This document shows, piece after piece, positions 21,909 to 35,129 of a stretch of DNA of 64,000 nt. Each line of letters starts with the position of its first letter. Position 1 is the stretch's first letter. The notes beneath the pieces were generated by a model. It saw only the letters and a program-made list of their open reading frames with translations, did no database searches and was not told where the DNA came from. Origin of the DNA: Labyrinthula sp. Ha (Eukaryota > Sar > Bigyra > Labyrinthulida > Labyrinthulaceae); assembly GCA_015227615.1 (NCBI GenBank), contig JAALGZ010000001.1:2728001-2792000 (forward strand). Reading direction: 5' to 3'. A program made the translations under genes and the position numbers.

Positions 21909-24900
21909 GCTAGTAACTATTTATATTTATCTTTTAAGATCCCCTGATTCAGCCTATACCCAGCACACTGTCCCTGTGCTGGCCATTAGCAGTTAAATTG
22001 ACCGACTCACCGATAACAAAGAACGCTTTTGCCATTATCGATCCCGATTTATTCAGTTTTGTCGGCTTTTGATTCTTTTTCTTTAACCTTTTCAGTCGCA
22101 TATTCGACTTTCTTTTAACGGGTACATTTCCATCGAAAATCTAAATAATTTTGGGCAATGTTCATGGCCAATGAAACCGTGTTTCGAGAAGATAATCTTT
22201 AGGATATCGGGCGAAAGATTTGGGACAAAGAAACAATCTCCTAAGCACGAAAAACAACATAGTTTTATATCCTTAATATTTGTATTTGTTTACTAATATT
22301 CTTTAAAACTCTTAAAAAAAAAACTAGAAACTTGATCCCGAAGAAACGTCAGTTTTTCAACACATACCATTAGAAGACGTTCTGCAACAAGTTATACAAC
22401 AATTCATTCTACTTAAAGCTAAGAAAAGGCTTCGAAGGATGTTTTCTGAAGATCAGGGATAGCTCAAAAGAGCTTTTCTTGGTTTAATTTCTTCTCACAC
22501 TGTTTATCGTCTTGATTAAAACGACGTTTCGTTCTATATGAAGTCAAATATGTTAGTCCTTGACTCAATCAATTTAAAGAAGGCACCTAGCTTAAAGTTT
22601 TGACTCTCTCCAACTAAGAATTTGCTTTATCAGTTAAACGAATGTGCATTGTTCATAAATGATTACCTGCATGAAACTAGAAGTCAACAATGTACTAACT
22701 TGGCATTAAGGGTAAAACATGTGATAATAAATCTGATGGAACTGAATGATATTTATGTAAAGTTCACGAATTCTTCTTAATTAAAAGAAAAGTCGAAACA
22801 AAAGCAATTCTTTACGCAACATCCTCCAATAATTTAAAAATCTATGCTCTTAAAAAACATAATCTAGCTTTTTTGGCAGAATAACTGAAGAAGATACCTG
22901 TAAACTAAAATAAAATTACAGCATGACCAGTAAGTTCTAGAACATATGATGTGATTGAGTTGCCAGGCGCTTCCAATAATTACTTCAAGTTTTTGTAATC
23001 AAAGGAATTCAGGGGTCCTTCTAGTCTAAATTTCCAATTTATGACTAACCAATCCCTCACAAGCAATAGAAAGTTACTTGAACCTCAAGTGAATATGTGA
23101 TACTCACGTTCTCTCAGCTTCGCCCGTTCATCAAAGAAGAGAAAAACTAGAAATTTAATCAAGTTTTCTGAAAATTGCTGCCTCTGTTTCTCACCAAAAT
23201 TTTCTAAATCTACTTGGATTTCTTGTTCTCTAAGGCATCATCAAAGGCTAGATAAGGAGCTGAAATGCCTGAAACTGATCCACGGGTTTTCATGCAGTTA
23301 TTCGATGTATTCGTAAGTTTTTAACCAGTCTGAAGATTCTTCCGAATCAAATCATAAGCTTCCTTAAGCTTCACTTTTCAGTTGGTCTGAATCACCACAT
23401 ATTTACAGAGACGAAGCTTACAGTTATCTTTGCCAAATTTTACACTGTGGTCTATGATCACCGTGTGCTTTGAGGAACTTTAAATAAAACGTCAATTTTG
23501 GAATAAATTTGAAACGTAGGTAGTAGCTAATACAAAAGAAACTAGCAATAATGCAAATATCTGGCCAAAGATTATATATATATAACATTTTCTACTAGCC
23601 TGTTCCATCACTATTGGTAATAAGTCAGGGCATGGTGCAGCAACAAAATATTGAAGCTTCTTTGTACAACTAGAGGCACTTCGAAAACGTAATGAGCTGA
23701 AATATATACTAATCCAGTATGTTTACGTTTTAGATATATTGATAAAGACATGAAGCGAGTTGAAGAGCAGTAAACACTCTAGTTAATTCTGAGATCCTAT
23801 CCGCAGAAAAAGATCCGGGGTGCTTGCCTCCTTAGCAGTAGACAGCATTAGGAACAACTGGTTAAACTTCATTAAATTAGCTGAAACAAAATTAATTCAA
23901 TGCCACTGAACTTATCTCATTGACAATGTTCATTGAAACTGAAACTATTAAGATTTGAATCTTTGCTCTTTGAACTAGAGTGGTATAGATTTAATCACGT
24001 GCATCAAGCCTGTTCGGATTGTCCTTGATCACAAGCTGGGAAGACATCCTCCACAAAGATTACATATTCCTTTTGAAACGGACAGAGGCTCAAGTTTAAG
24101 CAAACGAGGGATTAATGCCAATTCTCTAGATTCATGTTAGTTTTATCAGCTGCTCTCTACTTGATGAAGATTATGGATATATTTTTAGATTAGCTGTTTT
24201 CTTAGCAACACTAGATTCTAGGCGCCCGGTTTATTAATATATAAATATTTTAAATATTTCTTAGTTCATAAGCATTATAGTATACATTAAGTCACCTAAC
24301 AAATGCATTTTAACTCTCTGCTAAATACTGTTGAACGTGTAGCTTTGGGAATCTAGCATGTTTATTATAAAATGATACGACATTTAACCACTTGCAGTCT
24401 GAACTCCCTTCTGAATGTTTGTTTTATATTTCTTCTTACCAATTTTTAAACTTAATAGGTATGTTAGTTCCAAAAAAGAGCTGCTTATGCCTTATGGAAA
24501 TTCTCGGGGGCTATGTGCTCTTTGGTTGCGCTTATGTCCAACTTTGATTTTCTAGCTTAAGTATGGGTGAGCAAACAATAGCAATATCATGTATCAAAAT
24601 ATTCTATTAGGAAACATAAATTTGTGTAGTCTGTCATATACAACCTATGGCATAAAACTAACATCATGCCTGCAGTTGTATTACCACTATAGGAATGACT
24701 ATATTCCTGGAAGTTATTTTAGCAGCCAAAAAGTATTTGGAGAAATTGAAATACGTGTATAATTTAGAAAAAAAACAAGTGAATAGAGTTAGATCTATTA
24801 CTAGGGACCGAATCCAACCTGTTGATAGCTTATTAACAAAATTCTTTCTGTATTTTTAATATGGATATTCATCATTATTCAAAAGAAAGAATGTTCACTG

Positions 24901-27900
24901 ATAATATCGAAAAATTAATTTCAAGTTCAGCAATACGCATATTCCTTAAAAGTTTCAATACGGTATCAAAATGCAATATAACTATTATACTTGTTTGGAC
25001 CAGGGCCATGTGACTCAGTTCTATATTGATTAGTACTTCATAATCAAAATAAAAACAAACCCATTTGATAGAAGTGAAATCCCAATATTCCTTATTGGCA
25101 ATCTCACCTAATATAAGAATTATTTGATTATTAATTTTTATTGTCGTATCTCAGACATACAAAAAGAAAAGAGTGGAAACAGAGTCGCATTATTCTTATG
25201 CCTAACTTTTAAGAATTTAGGAGAAATGAGTCTAATCGTTCGAGTATGTTCAATGCAGCGATGCAAAATACTGCAAACAAACGAGCAAGAGTAAAATATA
25301 TAACAAACCATTTATAAAATTAAGTAAGAGCCCTCGCTTTATAGCCCTATTAAGGGTAATTGGTAAGATTGTTCATGGGAAATTCGAGAATTCTTAATGA
25401 TCTTAAGATTCTACATTCATTGGTATTTGCTCTTTTTGAACATACCTAAATGCCAATAGAGAAGAAAGTGCCGTGTTTTCAAAACGTTCAAATATAAGCT
25501 AAGACATTGTGCCAAATACGGAAGAGGATCCCTCATCATTATAGAGCTTTGATGCCCAGTGTTCTAAGTGGATATCCTTAGTATTAGGTTATGTTTACTT
25601 TGTGGCAACTGTCAAAATGGTATGATTTTCCAAAAATTTCCTGAACATTTGTATTTTTCAAATTCCTCTGACAAGGAAAAATATTTGTGATAAGAACGAG
25701 AATGGAGATTAAAAGTTAACTTCTATGGTAGAAATAGCGGGAAAAGCAAGGGAAACCTCTAATTTTGCCCTTGAATATTATTGGGCGTTAGAGTCTTCTC
25801 TTTGTAGCCGAATTAGGTTTTTTCTTGAATCATACAACACAAAACTTAACTCAACAAGGCGAGACTAAAGTATTATGTTTGGCTTTCTTGGGCTTTGATA
25901 ATCCATTACAATTCCAATTTGACTTTTACAGATCCTAAAAACTCTTATCATAAACAAAGTCAGTTCTATGCTCTCTAAATTCAATCTTTCGGTCATTTCT
26001 CTGGGGAACAACTTGTTTTTGGACCCCAGCTTATCGCCATCCGAGGCATGACTTTATAAAATTCTTCTTCAATGGGCATATAAAGCTTCTAGAAGCCGAA
26101 ATATATATATATAAGTTTCTTATCAGCTATGTTAAATGCACTTTTCAAACTACTCTCTTCATGCTCCAATTTTTTTTTCCAAAAATCACAATTTACAATT
26201 CGGATAACAATTTCTGATATTAAAAACTAGTATTATCTCACCGAAAGATGTTAGTCAGTGACTATATATTTAAAATTTTTATAGTTATCGAAGAGACAGA
26301 TAGGGGTCACGGTGTGATGTTCTCCAAATTGCGCTCTACAAATCACAACATTTAGAACACTTTAACTACCCCCCCACTCCTCAGAAAAAAATTATGATTT
26401 TAAAAGTGTTTTACCGTTCTAACTATATGCGGACACTAATAACCTATAATAGGTTAGAGCAATTTCAAAGTGACTTGGTGTTTAAGTTGTTATGTTTGCT
26501 AATAAAGTTTGAAGTTATTAGATCCAAAAATATATCTTGACCAGCCTGATGAAGCAGACCAAAGTTCATAGCTTACTCCGCTTAGTGGCCGAAATGCTAC
26601 TCTTATGGAGTAGCAATGAAAAAGACCATATTTTGATTTTTAGGATTTTAACCTGAAAACTTCGGAAGATAGATATCTTTAAAAAAATATTGTTTTATAC
26701 ATTTTGTTGATGGTAGTGGTGGCTTATACGGAGATAGGTTGTCCCAGTTTGGGAGATTGGGTTTTAGCTTTGGGATATATGCGATAGGTTAAAATATGGC
26801 ATGTATGAATAATTGAAAGGTCATTTATTTCCGTTCAGAGTTCTCTAAAGGTACAAGAACAAAGAATTATCTTGCTTACAACAATTGTGGACATTTTTTA
26901 ACTTTGGATAGGCGCCTTTAAAGGAGACCTTTGCAATTCAAGGACATTCTTAGTAATAATTACAGTTTGGTACCTATCAACACCACTGCTGCTTCAACGT
27001 CTTGGTAATGTTTTGAAGAGTGAAAAATCTCTTAGGAAATACCGATGAGTGAGAGGAGACTCAAAAGGAATCTTTGTTTAGTTTTTTCAAAGTCAGTCAT
27101 TCCATAGTTTAAATACTCGATATATTTTAAACTCCTTCTGGTTGTCTTGGAACGCAGAAAACCTACTTTAATGGAACTAGGAGAAATATTTAAGATTCTA
27201 TAGTGTTTTCGTTTTGAATGTCCAATATGTGCTAAATTTATTGAAAACTATCAGAGCTTAAGGTTTGGAAATATTTGCAGTGCTTGCGTAAGTTTACTAA
27301 CCTACTTTGAATAAGCGTTGACGTAAAATTTTAGCTGCGTCTGATGAACAATAAAAGCTAGAATGACCTGCATACTGTGAAAATGACTCAACTTCGCTCA
27401 AATTGTATAATTACCTGCAATATTCATGTGAAGTTTATTATAAACAAGATGAAATAAGCATAATTAGGCGAGGTAATAATAGGCATACAGAAAACGGATT
27501 CCCTTCATATATCATCGGGGGCAAGTCTTTTCAATAACAAGAATAAGAAGTATATGGAAATAAGTCATCAAATGTCGTAAATAAAGATAACAAGAAAAAA
27601 CAAATCAATTGCAAATTTTAGAGCTATGAAACATATAAAGAGTTATATTCAATGGTAAGTAATAAAATGTATAACTCATTCTAGCATCAAGCCTCCAAGA
27701 AAAGCTAGAAAATGAGCAAAATATTTTATTCTCATAGAGGAACACTCTTTCCATAGAAGAAACACATAGTGTAGGAACACAGAATCAAATGAAGAGCCAA
27801 GCAGTTTCAAAAAATATACATCTAACTATTCAAAACCTCATTCACCTCATTAAGTAAGTTTATAGTATTCATAAAGGGGCTATTCACTAGAATGGAGAAT

Positions 27901-30474
27901 CTAAGTCCCATTAAAATTTCATATACTTCCCCAGATCTACTTAATCCATTAGAAGACCAAAGTTCAAATTATCACCGAAAACCTCGAACTTACTCAAAGT
28001 GCAGCAAGCTCTCTCCTTGTGCTTCTAATTAAACTCCGCCATTGCGCCCTGAACATTCAATGAGTCTCATTCTTCTGTGGCCCTTGATATTAACTCCAAA
28101 GTTAATAGCTGTAGAGCTATTAGTAATGTTAGAGAAAAATATTTCAAGAAATTATTTAGGGTTGAATTTTTTACTCATGGGTCATTTATTACTCTAAGTT
28201 AATTGGCCAGCACAGATTCCCAAAATAAAATTTAGTCAGACGAAATCAGCAAAGCACAGAATGGTGATTTCTCATGGGTAAAATTTGGAGGGAGCTGGCA
28301 ACAAGGTGAAGCACGCTACAAGGTACCAAGTACAGAGCAAAAGTTAAGGACTTAGTACTAAGGTGTCTTGTTGTGCTTATTCAATGGAATTGCAACAAAA
28401 TCTTCTCTTGATGAAATTTTAATTAACTGTTCAAGTATGGGTTGGCATATGCCTTTAGAAATGACCCTTTTGACTCGACCCTCCCTCCCCACTCTCTCCT
28501 CGATGTAGATGAGGATGGATTTAAATCTTACTCCGTATGTTGAATACAGAGACATTCAACTATGTGCAAAAGTTAATGAATAAAGATTTAAGTTAATGTA
28601 ATTAGAGTTTTAAGATAATTTGTTTTGAATACTGAAATTGAGAAGATGTAGATATGGTTTGAAATCAAAATTTGAAAGTTAAGTATTTTTCTGAAGTAGC
28701 AGAAAGGATTTTGGAGGTAATGCAAAAACTTTAACTATACCCCAAATCCTGTCCGGTTTTGTTATTTGACTTGTTTTCTTCAACTTCTTATGCAATAAAA
28801 ATAACTTACCCCTAATTAGTAAAAAGAACCATTAGAATAGAAAAAATATTTTTGTTTCCTTGCACCCTCTTCATGGAACAATATTTTTTTGAAATATCAT
28901 CTGGGGTTTAGTCGCTTCATCTGTTTTATAAAATAACTTGATTCATAGTATACAGGCCTTGTGTATATAATTTAGCGCTTTTCCTCATCCGAATATCCAT
29001 TTTTGAGCTCTGTCAATACTGAGTAGGTAAGTTGGGTCCGATTTGAGAGTTGAATTTTCATCAGCGTTGGTCTGTTTGCTTGATCCATTTTCAGGAATTA
29101 CTTAATTCATTCTAGAGGGAAGCTGTGCCTGTACTCTTAAGCCCTTGTTTCAACAGAATATTGACTGTTCACCTTTTTTGTTTTTAAAAAGTTTTCAGTG
29201 TCAGACTTGAAGTCACAGGTATTAGTTTCTGCTGATAGTTTGCATGATCCGCTTTCAAACCAAATTGTTCCTGCTCTATTAATGTCAGCTTGTGTTTGAA
29301 TAATGAATAGAAGCTTAAATTTAACATTGTCTGGTTCATTCTCTTTTGTTTGGTTGTCTAGGCATGATGATTGTACTTGTTCACTCACTTGTGATTTAAT
29401 TCTTATCGGTTTGTTTTTCTCAATATTTGCTTTGGGCAATTAAAAAACTCTAGTTAATGAGAGTTGAGAGTAGTTGACTTCGGATTAAAAAAATCTTATT
29501 CGAAACAATTATTAACCTTTTGTCTATAAATTAATTTGAAAAATAATTATGGAGCAGCTTCAGCATTTAAATTTGGTTGATTCAACGAAGATAATAGCTT
29601 AACTCTATCCGAAACGTTATAAAGTACCCATCTTAGCAGATTACATCACCTAGAAAAGGTTTCGCTATTAAATTAGACAACTCTTGGAAACAAAAAGAGT
29701 GTTTTCTCGTTACATCTAGCTTAAGTGAATACTATTTATACAAATGCAAAGCCTTACATCTAGCTTTACCCAGCTATTGAGAAAACAAATAAATACAGTG
29801 TCCTTTTTGAATCTTAAATAACTGGCAAAAACAAATTGAGGAACTTATTTTTATAGTGAACCATGTAAACCACTTGTAAAACTTCTCTTTCTTTTCATAG
29901 TATGGAATATATATAAAACTTGTGTCAAGAGTATGTTGAATGGTTCAGTTAAGGATTCCTAAAAACCAGGTTAGGGGAAAAAACTCAACCATGGAAGTTA
30001 TTTTTGTGTTGAGCTTACCTTTTGCAAAGCTGTCAAAAAATGAAGAAAATTTTCAAGTTAAGAAAGTTCAAATTTGAGTATCAAATGCAAGAAACATGAA
30101 GAGGCTTTTACCTCTATGTTTAAGCAGAAGGCATGTAATTCTATCTCATCAGTAAGTTAAAGCTCAGTCTTTTACCATGTGTAGAGTAACTAAATGCAAA
30201 TACAGGCTTAAAGTAAGAGAAGACTGGAAAGTTAATTCAACTCAGCTGAATATCAAAACTGTAGAAGATAACTCGTAGATATATACTCTGATTTAGAATG
30301 CCTATGTAGAATGCTCTTTCTCCAGCTAAACACACTTAACAAGGACCATAACATTCTACTATCAAAGTTTTGCTCAAAACAACTTTTTCCTGGAAAATGA
30401 TTTCCGGTTCTAACTTAAGTATCCATCACATTTCTTTGAACAAAGCAACTTCTCGCAGGAAAAATAAAATTTCA
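21909..30474. other. Large intergenic desert (8.6 kb)
   Basis: No complete gene is supported. Protein-like fragments are: 22327-22461 (+), which after an ATAG-type acceptor reads as a 44-residue charged C-terminal exon (LDPEETSVFQHIP...RMFSEDQG, stop at 22459-22461); 28358-28555 (-), an ATG-initiated 65-codon frame with an ordinary-looking composition; and 28950-29440 (-), two open hydrophilic stretches in different frames. None has a recognisable domain or a confident splice partner. A perfect 8-bp hairpin with a 5-nt loop is at 26595-26615. The rest is AT-rich, with AT dinucleotide runs near 23576 and 26101. Confidence 0.5.
28358..28555 (-). CDS. Possible small gene or first exon, unknown function
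   Basis: An ATG-initiated frame of 65 codons reads MSLYSTYGVRFKS at its start and ends LNKHNKTP. Composition is amphipathic and unlike translated noise, with few Phe/Asn/Ile runs. A GT-AG segment near its start could be a 33-nt stopless intron. There is no recognisable domain, no paralogue in the window and no neighbour that would give context. Open frames of this size are expected by chance here, so it may be nothing. Confidence 0.2.
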   Translation of the reverse strand: MSLYSTYGVRFKSILIYIEERVGREGRVKRVISKGICQPILEQLIKISSREDFVAIPLNKHNKTP

Positions 30475-31071
30475 TCATATAGTGGCCTTTATTATGGACA
30501 CTTGAAGTGAAAATGGACCTTCTTGCCCTTCATCGATAGAAAATCCTATAGATTGTATCTGATTGTAATCTAATGCGCGCTGCAAGGCTTTAACCTTTCC
30601 ACCACCAAGAAGAACAAAACTTTCAAAAGGTAAGCTAACACTAACCCACTTATTCACGTACAAATCAGGTATTTCAAGGTATCCTTGATATAAGTCGTCT
30701 CCCACATAGCTTTCTGGTATTACATTAACCTTGTATCTTTTCCCATCTGACTTTAGCCTAATGGAGAGGTTGGGATAATTTGTGAGGTCTTGCAGATGAT
30801 TCGGAACAGTATATTTACAAGCCGAAAATCCGGATCTTATTATTTTATCAAAATCTCCTCTCACAGTTTTCTGCTCGGGAATTTTCGTATCAACAACACC
30901 AGAGAACTGAAGGGATTTCTCGGAAAACTCCAAATTTACTTCTGAATATCCTCCAATTATTTTATCAGTCCAGGAAACCCATGAATTTTGAGCGAATTTC
31001 TTGGACGTATCAAACAATACAATTTCTTTCGTTCCGGTAAGAATATATGGGTCAAATATTTTTCTTAACAT
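30475..31071 (-). CDS. CIA30-domain protein (complex I intermediate-associated protein 30 / NDUFAF1 family)
   Basis: This encodes 198 residues from the first in-frame ATG. The CIA30 jelly-roll fold is recognisable: FDTSKKF...W, then a diverged DD.vMGG.S signature read as TDKIIGGYSEV, a beta-rich core with FSGVVDT, a Ser-Gly-Phe-Ser-Ala segment equivalent to GGF(A/S)S, then L.IRLKSDGKRY and the C-terminal strands ending SIGFSIDEGQEGPFSL. In mitochondria, family members assist complex I assembly; plastid-targeted relatives exist in algae. The open frame continues upstream to 31239 without an ATG (it begins at TTG) and includes a hydrophobic segment; that could be a missed 5' exon encoding a targeting region, or untranslated leader. 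No intron could be placed. The gene is isolated in a desert between decayed elements. The family assignment is fairly secure; the organelle and the exact start are not. Confidence 0.75.
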   Translation of the reverse strand: MLRKIFDPYILTGTKEIVLFDTSKKFAQNSWVSWTDKIIGGYSEVNLEFSEKSLQFSGVVDTKIPEQKTVRGDFDKIIRSGFSACKYTVPNHLQDLTNYPNLSIRLKSDGKRYKVNVIPESYVGDDLYQGYLEIPDLYVNKWVSVSLPFESFVLLGGGKVKALQRALDYNQIQSIGFSIDEGQEGPFSLQVSIIKATI

Positions 31072-31479
31072 TGTTTCTTCTGGAGAATAATTTTTCTTAA
31101 CTAAATTCAATCCGATTGGATGAAAAAATTTTGGGCAATTGAACAGTTTTGGAAAAACATACTTCAGAAATTGAAGAGAATAGAATATAGTGAACGTAAA
31201 TAGAAGGCGCAAAGTAAACCAAAAAAGAATCAATATCAAGGTTAAGGAATATTTTTATATGTATTGGACAGAGAATGCATTCAGTTTGAGCTTCTTGTGT
31301 GTATCAAAATTCACCCTTCTGTTGTAGACTAGCCTACGTCTTTAAAGAATGGCCCCTTTGTTCTGTGGTAGGGAATAACTACATATGCATCCTAAATAGA
31401 GAAATTTAATTCTCTCAATTTTAAACCTTCATCTCATAAATATAGCGCTGATTCATTTCTCAGTCTATTATTAATTTAA

Positions 31480-34345
31480 AGAAAAACATTTTTTTGTCTG
31501 AGAAAGAATCGAAAAGCTTTTAGTTCATGTTACCTTTTCTTCCGTAAGTGTCTCGTTGTCATGATAAAGTTCAAGTACTTTTTAGATGTAATGAAGGTTG
31601 ATATGAAACTTTGCCTCAAGTTTCTGGTGATGCAACTTTTTATTCATGTTTTCAATGAAATTTTCATTTCCTCCACTTTCAATCTCTAAACTTGATATCT
31701 TCGATGAATATTTGTTGCCTTGTTAATGTATGTTCCACTTCCAGTAACTCTTACTCTCCTTTTTTCACGTAGATATTCAAGGCTGATGTATCTATCACTT
31801 CCTCCTTGTACTAGTTCATTTTGCCTGATTCTTTGATCTTGTGACATTTTAGTCGTACTGGTCTTGTTTCATTTTTCAGTTTTGTGATGATTATTTTGAA
31901 AAAGTTAGAGTTATATAAACTTATTATAGAAGTAAGATAAATTATCTTTCACAATGAAGGAGCTTAAAAATCGTTTGTTAGATTTAATAACTGTTAGTTT
32001 TGTTACAGAGTCAATTGAGGTCAGTGTCCTTACCCATATGGCGTAGTAGTTTCATTCTATATCCAAGTGTTTTATAACACTACTACTATGAAACTATAGA
32101 GCTTCATAAACAGTTTTTTTGTTATTAACCTAATCTAAGGGATGTAGTTATATTGGAGCTTAGTTTTTGAGCAGTTCTTCCGCCTTGATTCTTGAGTATG
32201 TTGTGGTACTAAAATGGGATGATATTGTTGTTTCAAATTCTTTAATCCTAATTTTCCAAATTTTAAGTATTCCAGGATTTTAGCCTATAAACATAATAAA
32301 CCAGAAAAATCTTAAAAAATGATCCAAGTAGGCTGATTAATGCCATTTTCGTTCTCCATAATTAACATAGATATTTTATCTTACGGTTATACATCAGCGT
32401 CACTTCTATATCAAGATTTTGAATTCTTTACGCTAAAACTGAACTACATTGTATTCATATTTATTCCAAGAAGATACAAGATAAGAAGGAACATGCTCGA
32501 GATATATTTGACAGCGAACTCTTGAGAAAGCGTCAAGTTGTGTTACAAGTAATCTCAAGGAGGTGTTAACTGAGAATTTCGCTGAAGGTGGATAGTCGGT
32601 CATTTGCTCAATTCCTACTGAAATCTAGTAAGTTATTCCAGTAACGATTATAACCTCTTATTTATTATTATCATCTGAAGTCTGAAGATTACTTTAAGAA
32701 AGGTCATGGTATATTAGTTTACATGATCATACTTCTTTCCTTTACCATTATATGCAAAAAACATTTTACGATAGCAAAATATATTTAGAAACTATACATA
32801 AGTTATTGAGTTCTAAAGAAGTTTAGTACTGTTCCAGAAGTCCATTGGCGAAAGGAATCGGATTTTTCAACATCTCATTCTGAACACTACCTTCGCATAA
32901 AGTTTTTTTCTTTTTTAGAGTTCTCAAAATCTTCTTATTTAAATCGAATTACTGGTATGGCATGGATATCTGTTTTTATCGTGTGCGTATAGAGTATTGT
33001 ATTTAGGATTGCTGCTAACTTTGTTGTGCTATAATCCTTCGGTTGCATACTTGAGACTTTAGTGTTGAATTTAACTGTTCCGAAAAACATGACACCATTT
33101 TTCTAGAATACTGTAAATGTATTTCCATCTCTAATTGTTTTCGAATATACTGCATTGCGTTTAATTGGCCTCTCTTTTAATCTACAGAGCTTCTAGCTGT
33201 TATTGCCATCAATGATACAATCAATATTGAATGCAGAGTATATCTAATAAGACTTCACGATTCTTGAAAACTACCTTGCACATATGTTTTAAGATTTTAT
33301 ATTCTTTATGTTTCTCAAAACACTTCCACATTTTTATTATCAATCCGAGTAGGGTTATTTTCTGTTCAGGATTAAAACCGTGAAAGGTTTTTACATGTTT
33401 TTGGAAATTATGTTTGTAACCGGGTTTTATAAGTATGATGGGCCCTCTATATGATGTGCATCTAGGGCCAAGCCCATCTTCCGGTATTCCTTTTGTTCAT
33501 ACTTCATTAATAAATGCTTGGATAGTTTTTGGATGTTTCGATGCTTTTCTTTCCTTCCTTGCCTAGGTAGACTTGCCGTGTAACAAAAGTATTTGAGCCT
33601 GTATTCCAAGGTAGTAGCAGCTCCCTGTTTTTATTTTTTGTCTAATACGGATGTTAACCACGAAATTATTTACTAGTGAGGTTTTCTTGTTATCTAGAAC
33701 TTTATTAACGAGGCCTTTGCTGATACATTATATGAGAGGTTCATAATGTCACATTTGGAACATTTCCTGCTTATTAAGACACGATGATTCAATTTATGCT
33801 AACCATATCTCCCCAGGGCTCTCCAACTAGTATATTATTTTCACTTATTGATTTAGAGGGTGTGTGGCAATTATAATTTTATTCTAGGTAATTATTTTTT
33901 GTGTATTAAATTTGCCATTAGAAGTATATGTTTTTAAATTATTTTAATGATCTCATCTTCTACTTTTTTAAAAGAAAATTATTTTTTGACCATGTTGAGT
34001 GTGAGATAATTAGATCTTATCACTACCAGATTCCGATGGTATTCATTGAAAAACTTGCGTAAAAGAACACTCTTGCTGATTCAAAAAACAAAACTTAGAC
34101 TTAGGCAATTCATTTCCCTAAGCAATTAGATATGTCAGTTTACCATTTCGGGGTTTTAGTAAAGAACTACTTCCATTTCTTTGCCTGGCTAGCATGTTCT
34201 CTGCTTTATTATAATCTCTTGTGTTAATTCTTCCCACGTTGGAGGATTCGTGCAATGGTTGAGGCTTAAAACAAAAGACTATTTGTTCCAAAGTGTTTAG
34301 CTTGCTGTAAATAAGACCTACTACATTATACGAAACTATCAATCC
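31480..34345 (-). mobile_element. Highly decayed LINE-like non-LTR retroelement remnant
   Basis: Minus-strand fragments fall in the order expected of a LINE. At 34342-34250 a frame reads IVSYNVVGL...KLNTLEQI, resembling the N-terminus of an APE-type endonuclease. At about 33520-33420 a frame reads GIPEDG, then GPIILIKPG, resembling the segment of LINE reverse transcriptases before the NYRPISL motif. At about 33340-33230 it continues KITLLGLIIKMW and then FKNREVLLDIL, resembling the following RT segment. A coding-like frame with two stops lies at 33226-32938. Protein-like tails in two frames (MSQDQRIRQNEL and SLEIESGGNENF) lie at about 31850-31500. All parts are broken by stops and frame changes. 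The catalytic FADD/YADD box was not found. The assignment rests on weak similarities by eye. Confidence 0.4.
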
Positions 34346-35129
34346 TAATACATCTTCAAATGCACTCTCGCACTATGGAAATCTATCAGTGTGGCTCCTA
34401 CGCTCATAAATGCCCAATCAAGACTTCTCTTTACTTAAGCAAAGATTTTTTCGGAATGTGTCCAAACTGTTATACTTGTCTAGGTTTCATTATTTAGTCT
34501 AAGCCCAATAGCTAATTGGCTACCACTGGTCCACTTCCATTGTATTTCGTCTTTTCTTAATAAGTTTGCCTATATAAACTTCCCTTTACATCTAATCTTC
34601 CTCTTTTTAGTTACTGCTCATATAATTCCATATTTTTTATAGTCTAGCTAGTTTGTAATTTTAGGACATTTCCCTAATAATCTTTGGTAGAGTTTGACAA
34701 AAGCTTACTTTTTGGATACTTCAAGATTCTACACGTTCTGCAGTTTGTAATTTGACAGAAACAAAAATGTTGGGGAATTATTCGGTGACGTTGTCTTGAT
34801 ATAAACAAAATCCAGATCCCTAGATTCTAAAACCCATCTCAGTTGACAATGTGTTTAGGTGCAAGACTCGTTCTAAAGATTTTATATTTTGTTTTGGTAT
34901 TTTTAATTTTTTGAGAAGGTGTTCTCGTCATCTTTAGGTCAAACAATTTTTGCTGCTTGTCACAAATACTTCCTAGAAAATGGTGCCTATACTAAGAATG
35001 CTGTATTATTTAGTGGTTTCTTAGCTTGCAGATTCTGGATGCAGTGCAAGTATAATTTTAATTTTGTTGAACAAATCTTGATATTGTTCTGTGTACGGGG
35101 TCGTAGGGAGGCTGATGTTGATTAGTGGC

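Noticed and set aside
21918-21925. TATAAATA upstream of the 2184-residue gene as a TATA box
   Set aside because: It ends only 9 bp before the start codon, so a normal TATA-directed start site would lie inside the coding region.
24780-24860. tRNA-like B-box string (GGACCGAATCC)
   Set aside because: No A-box or cloverleaf could be folded around it. No tRNA or rRNA gene was found in the window by eye.
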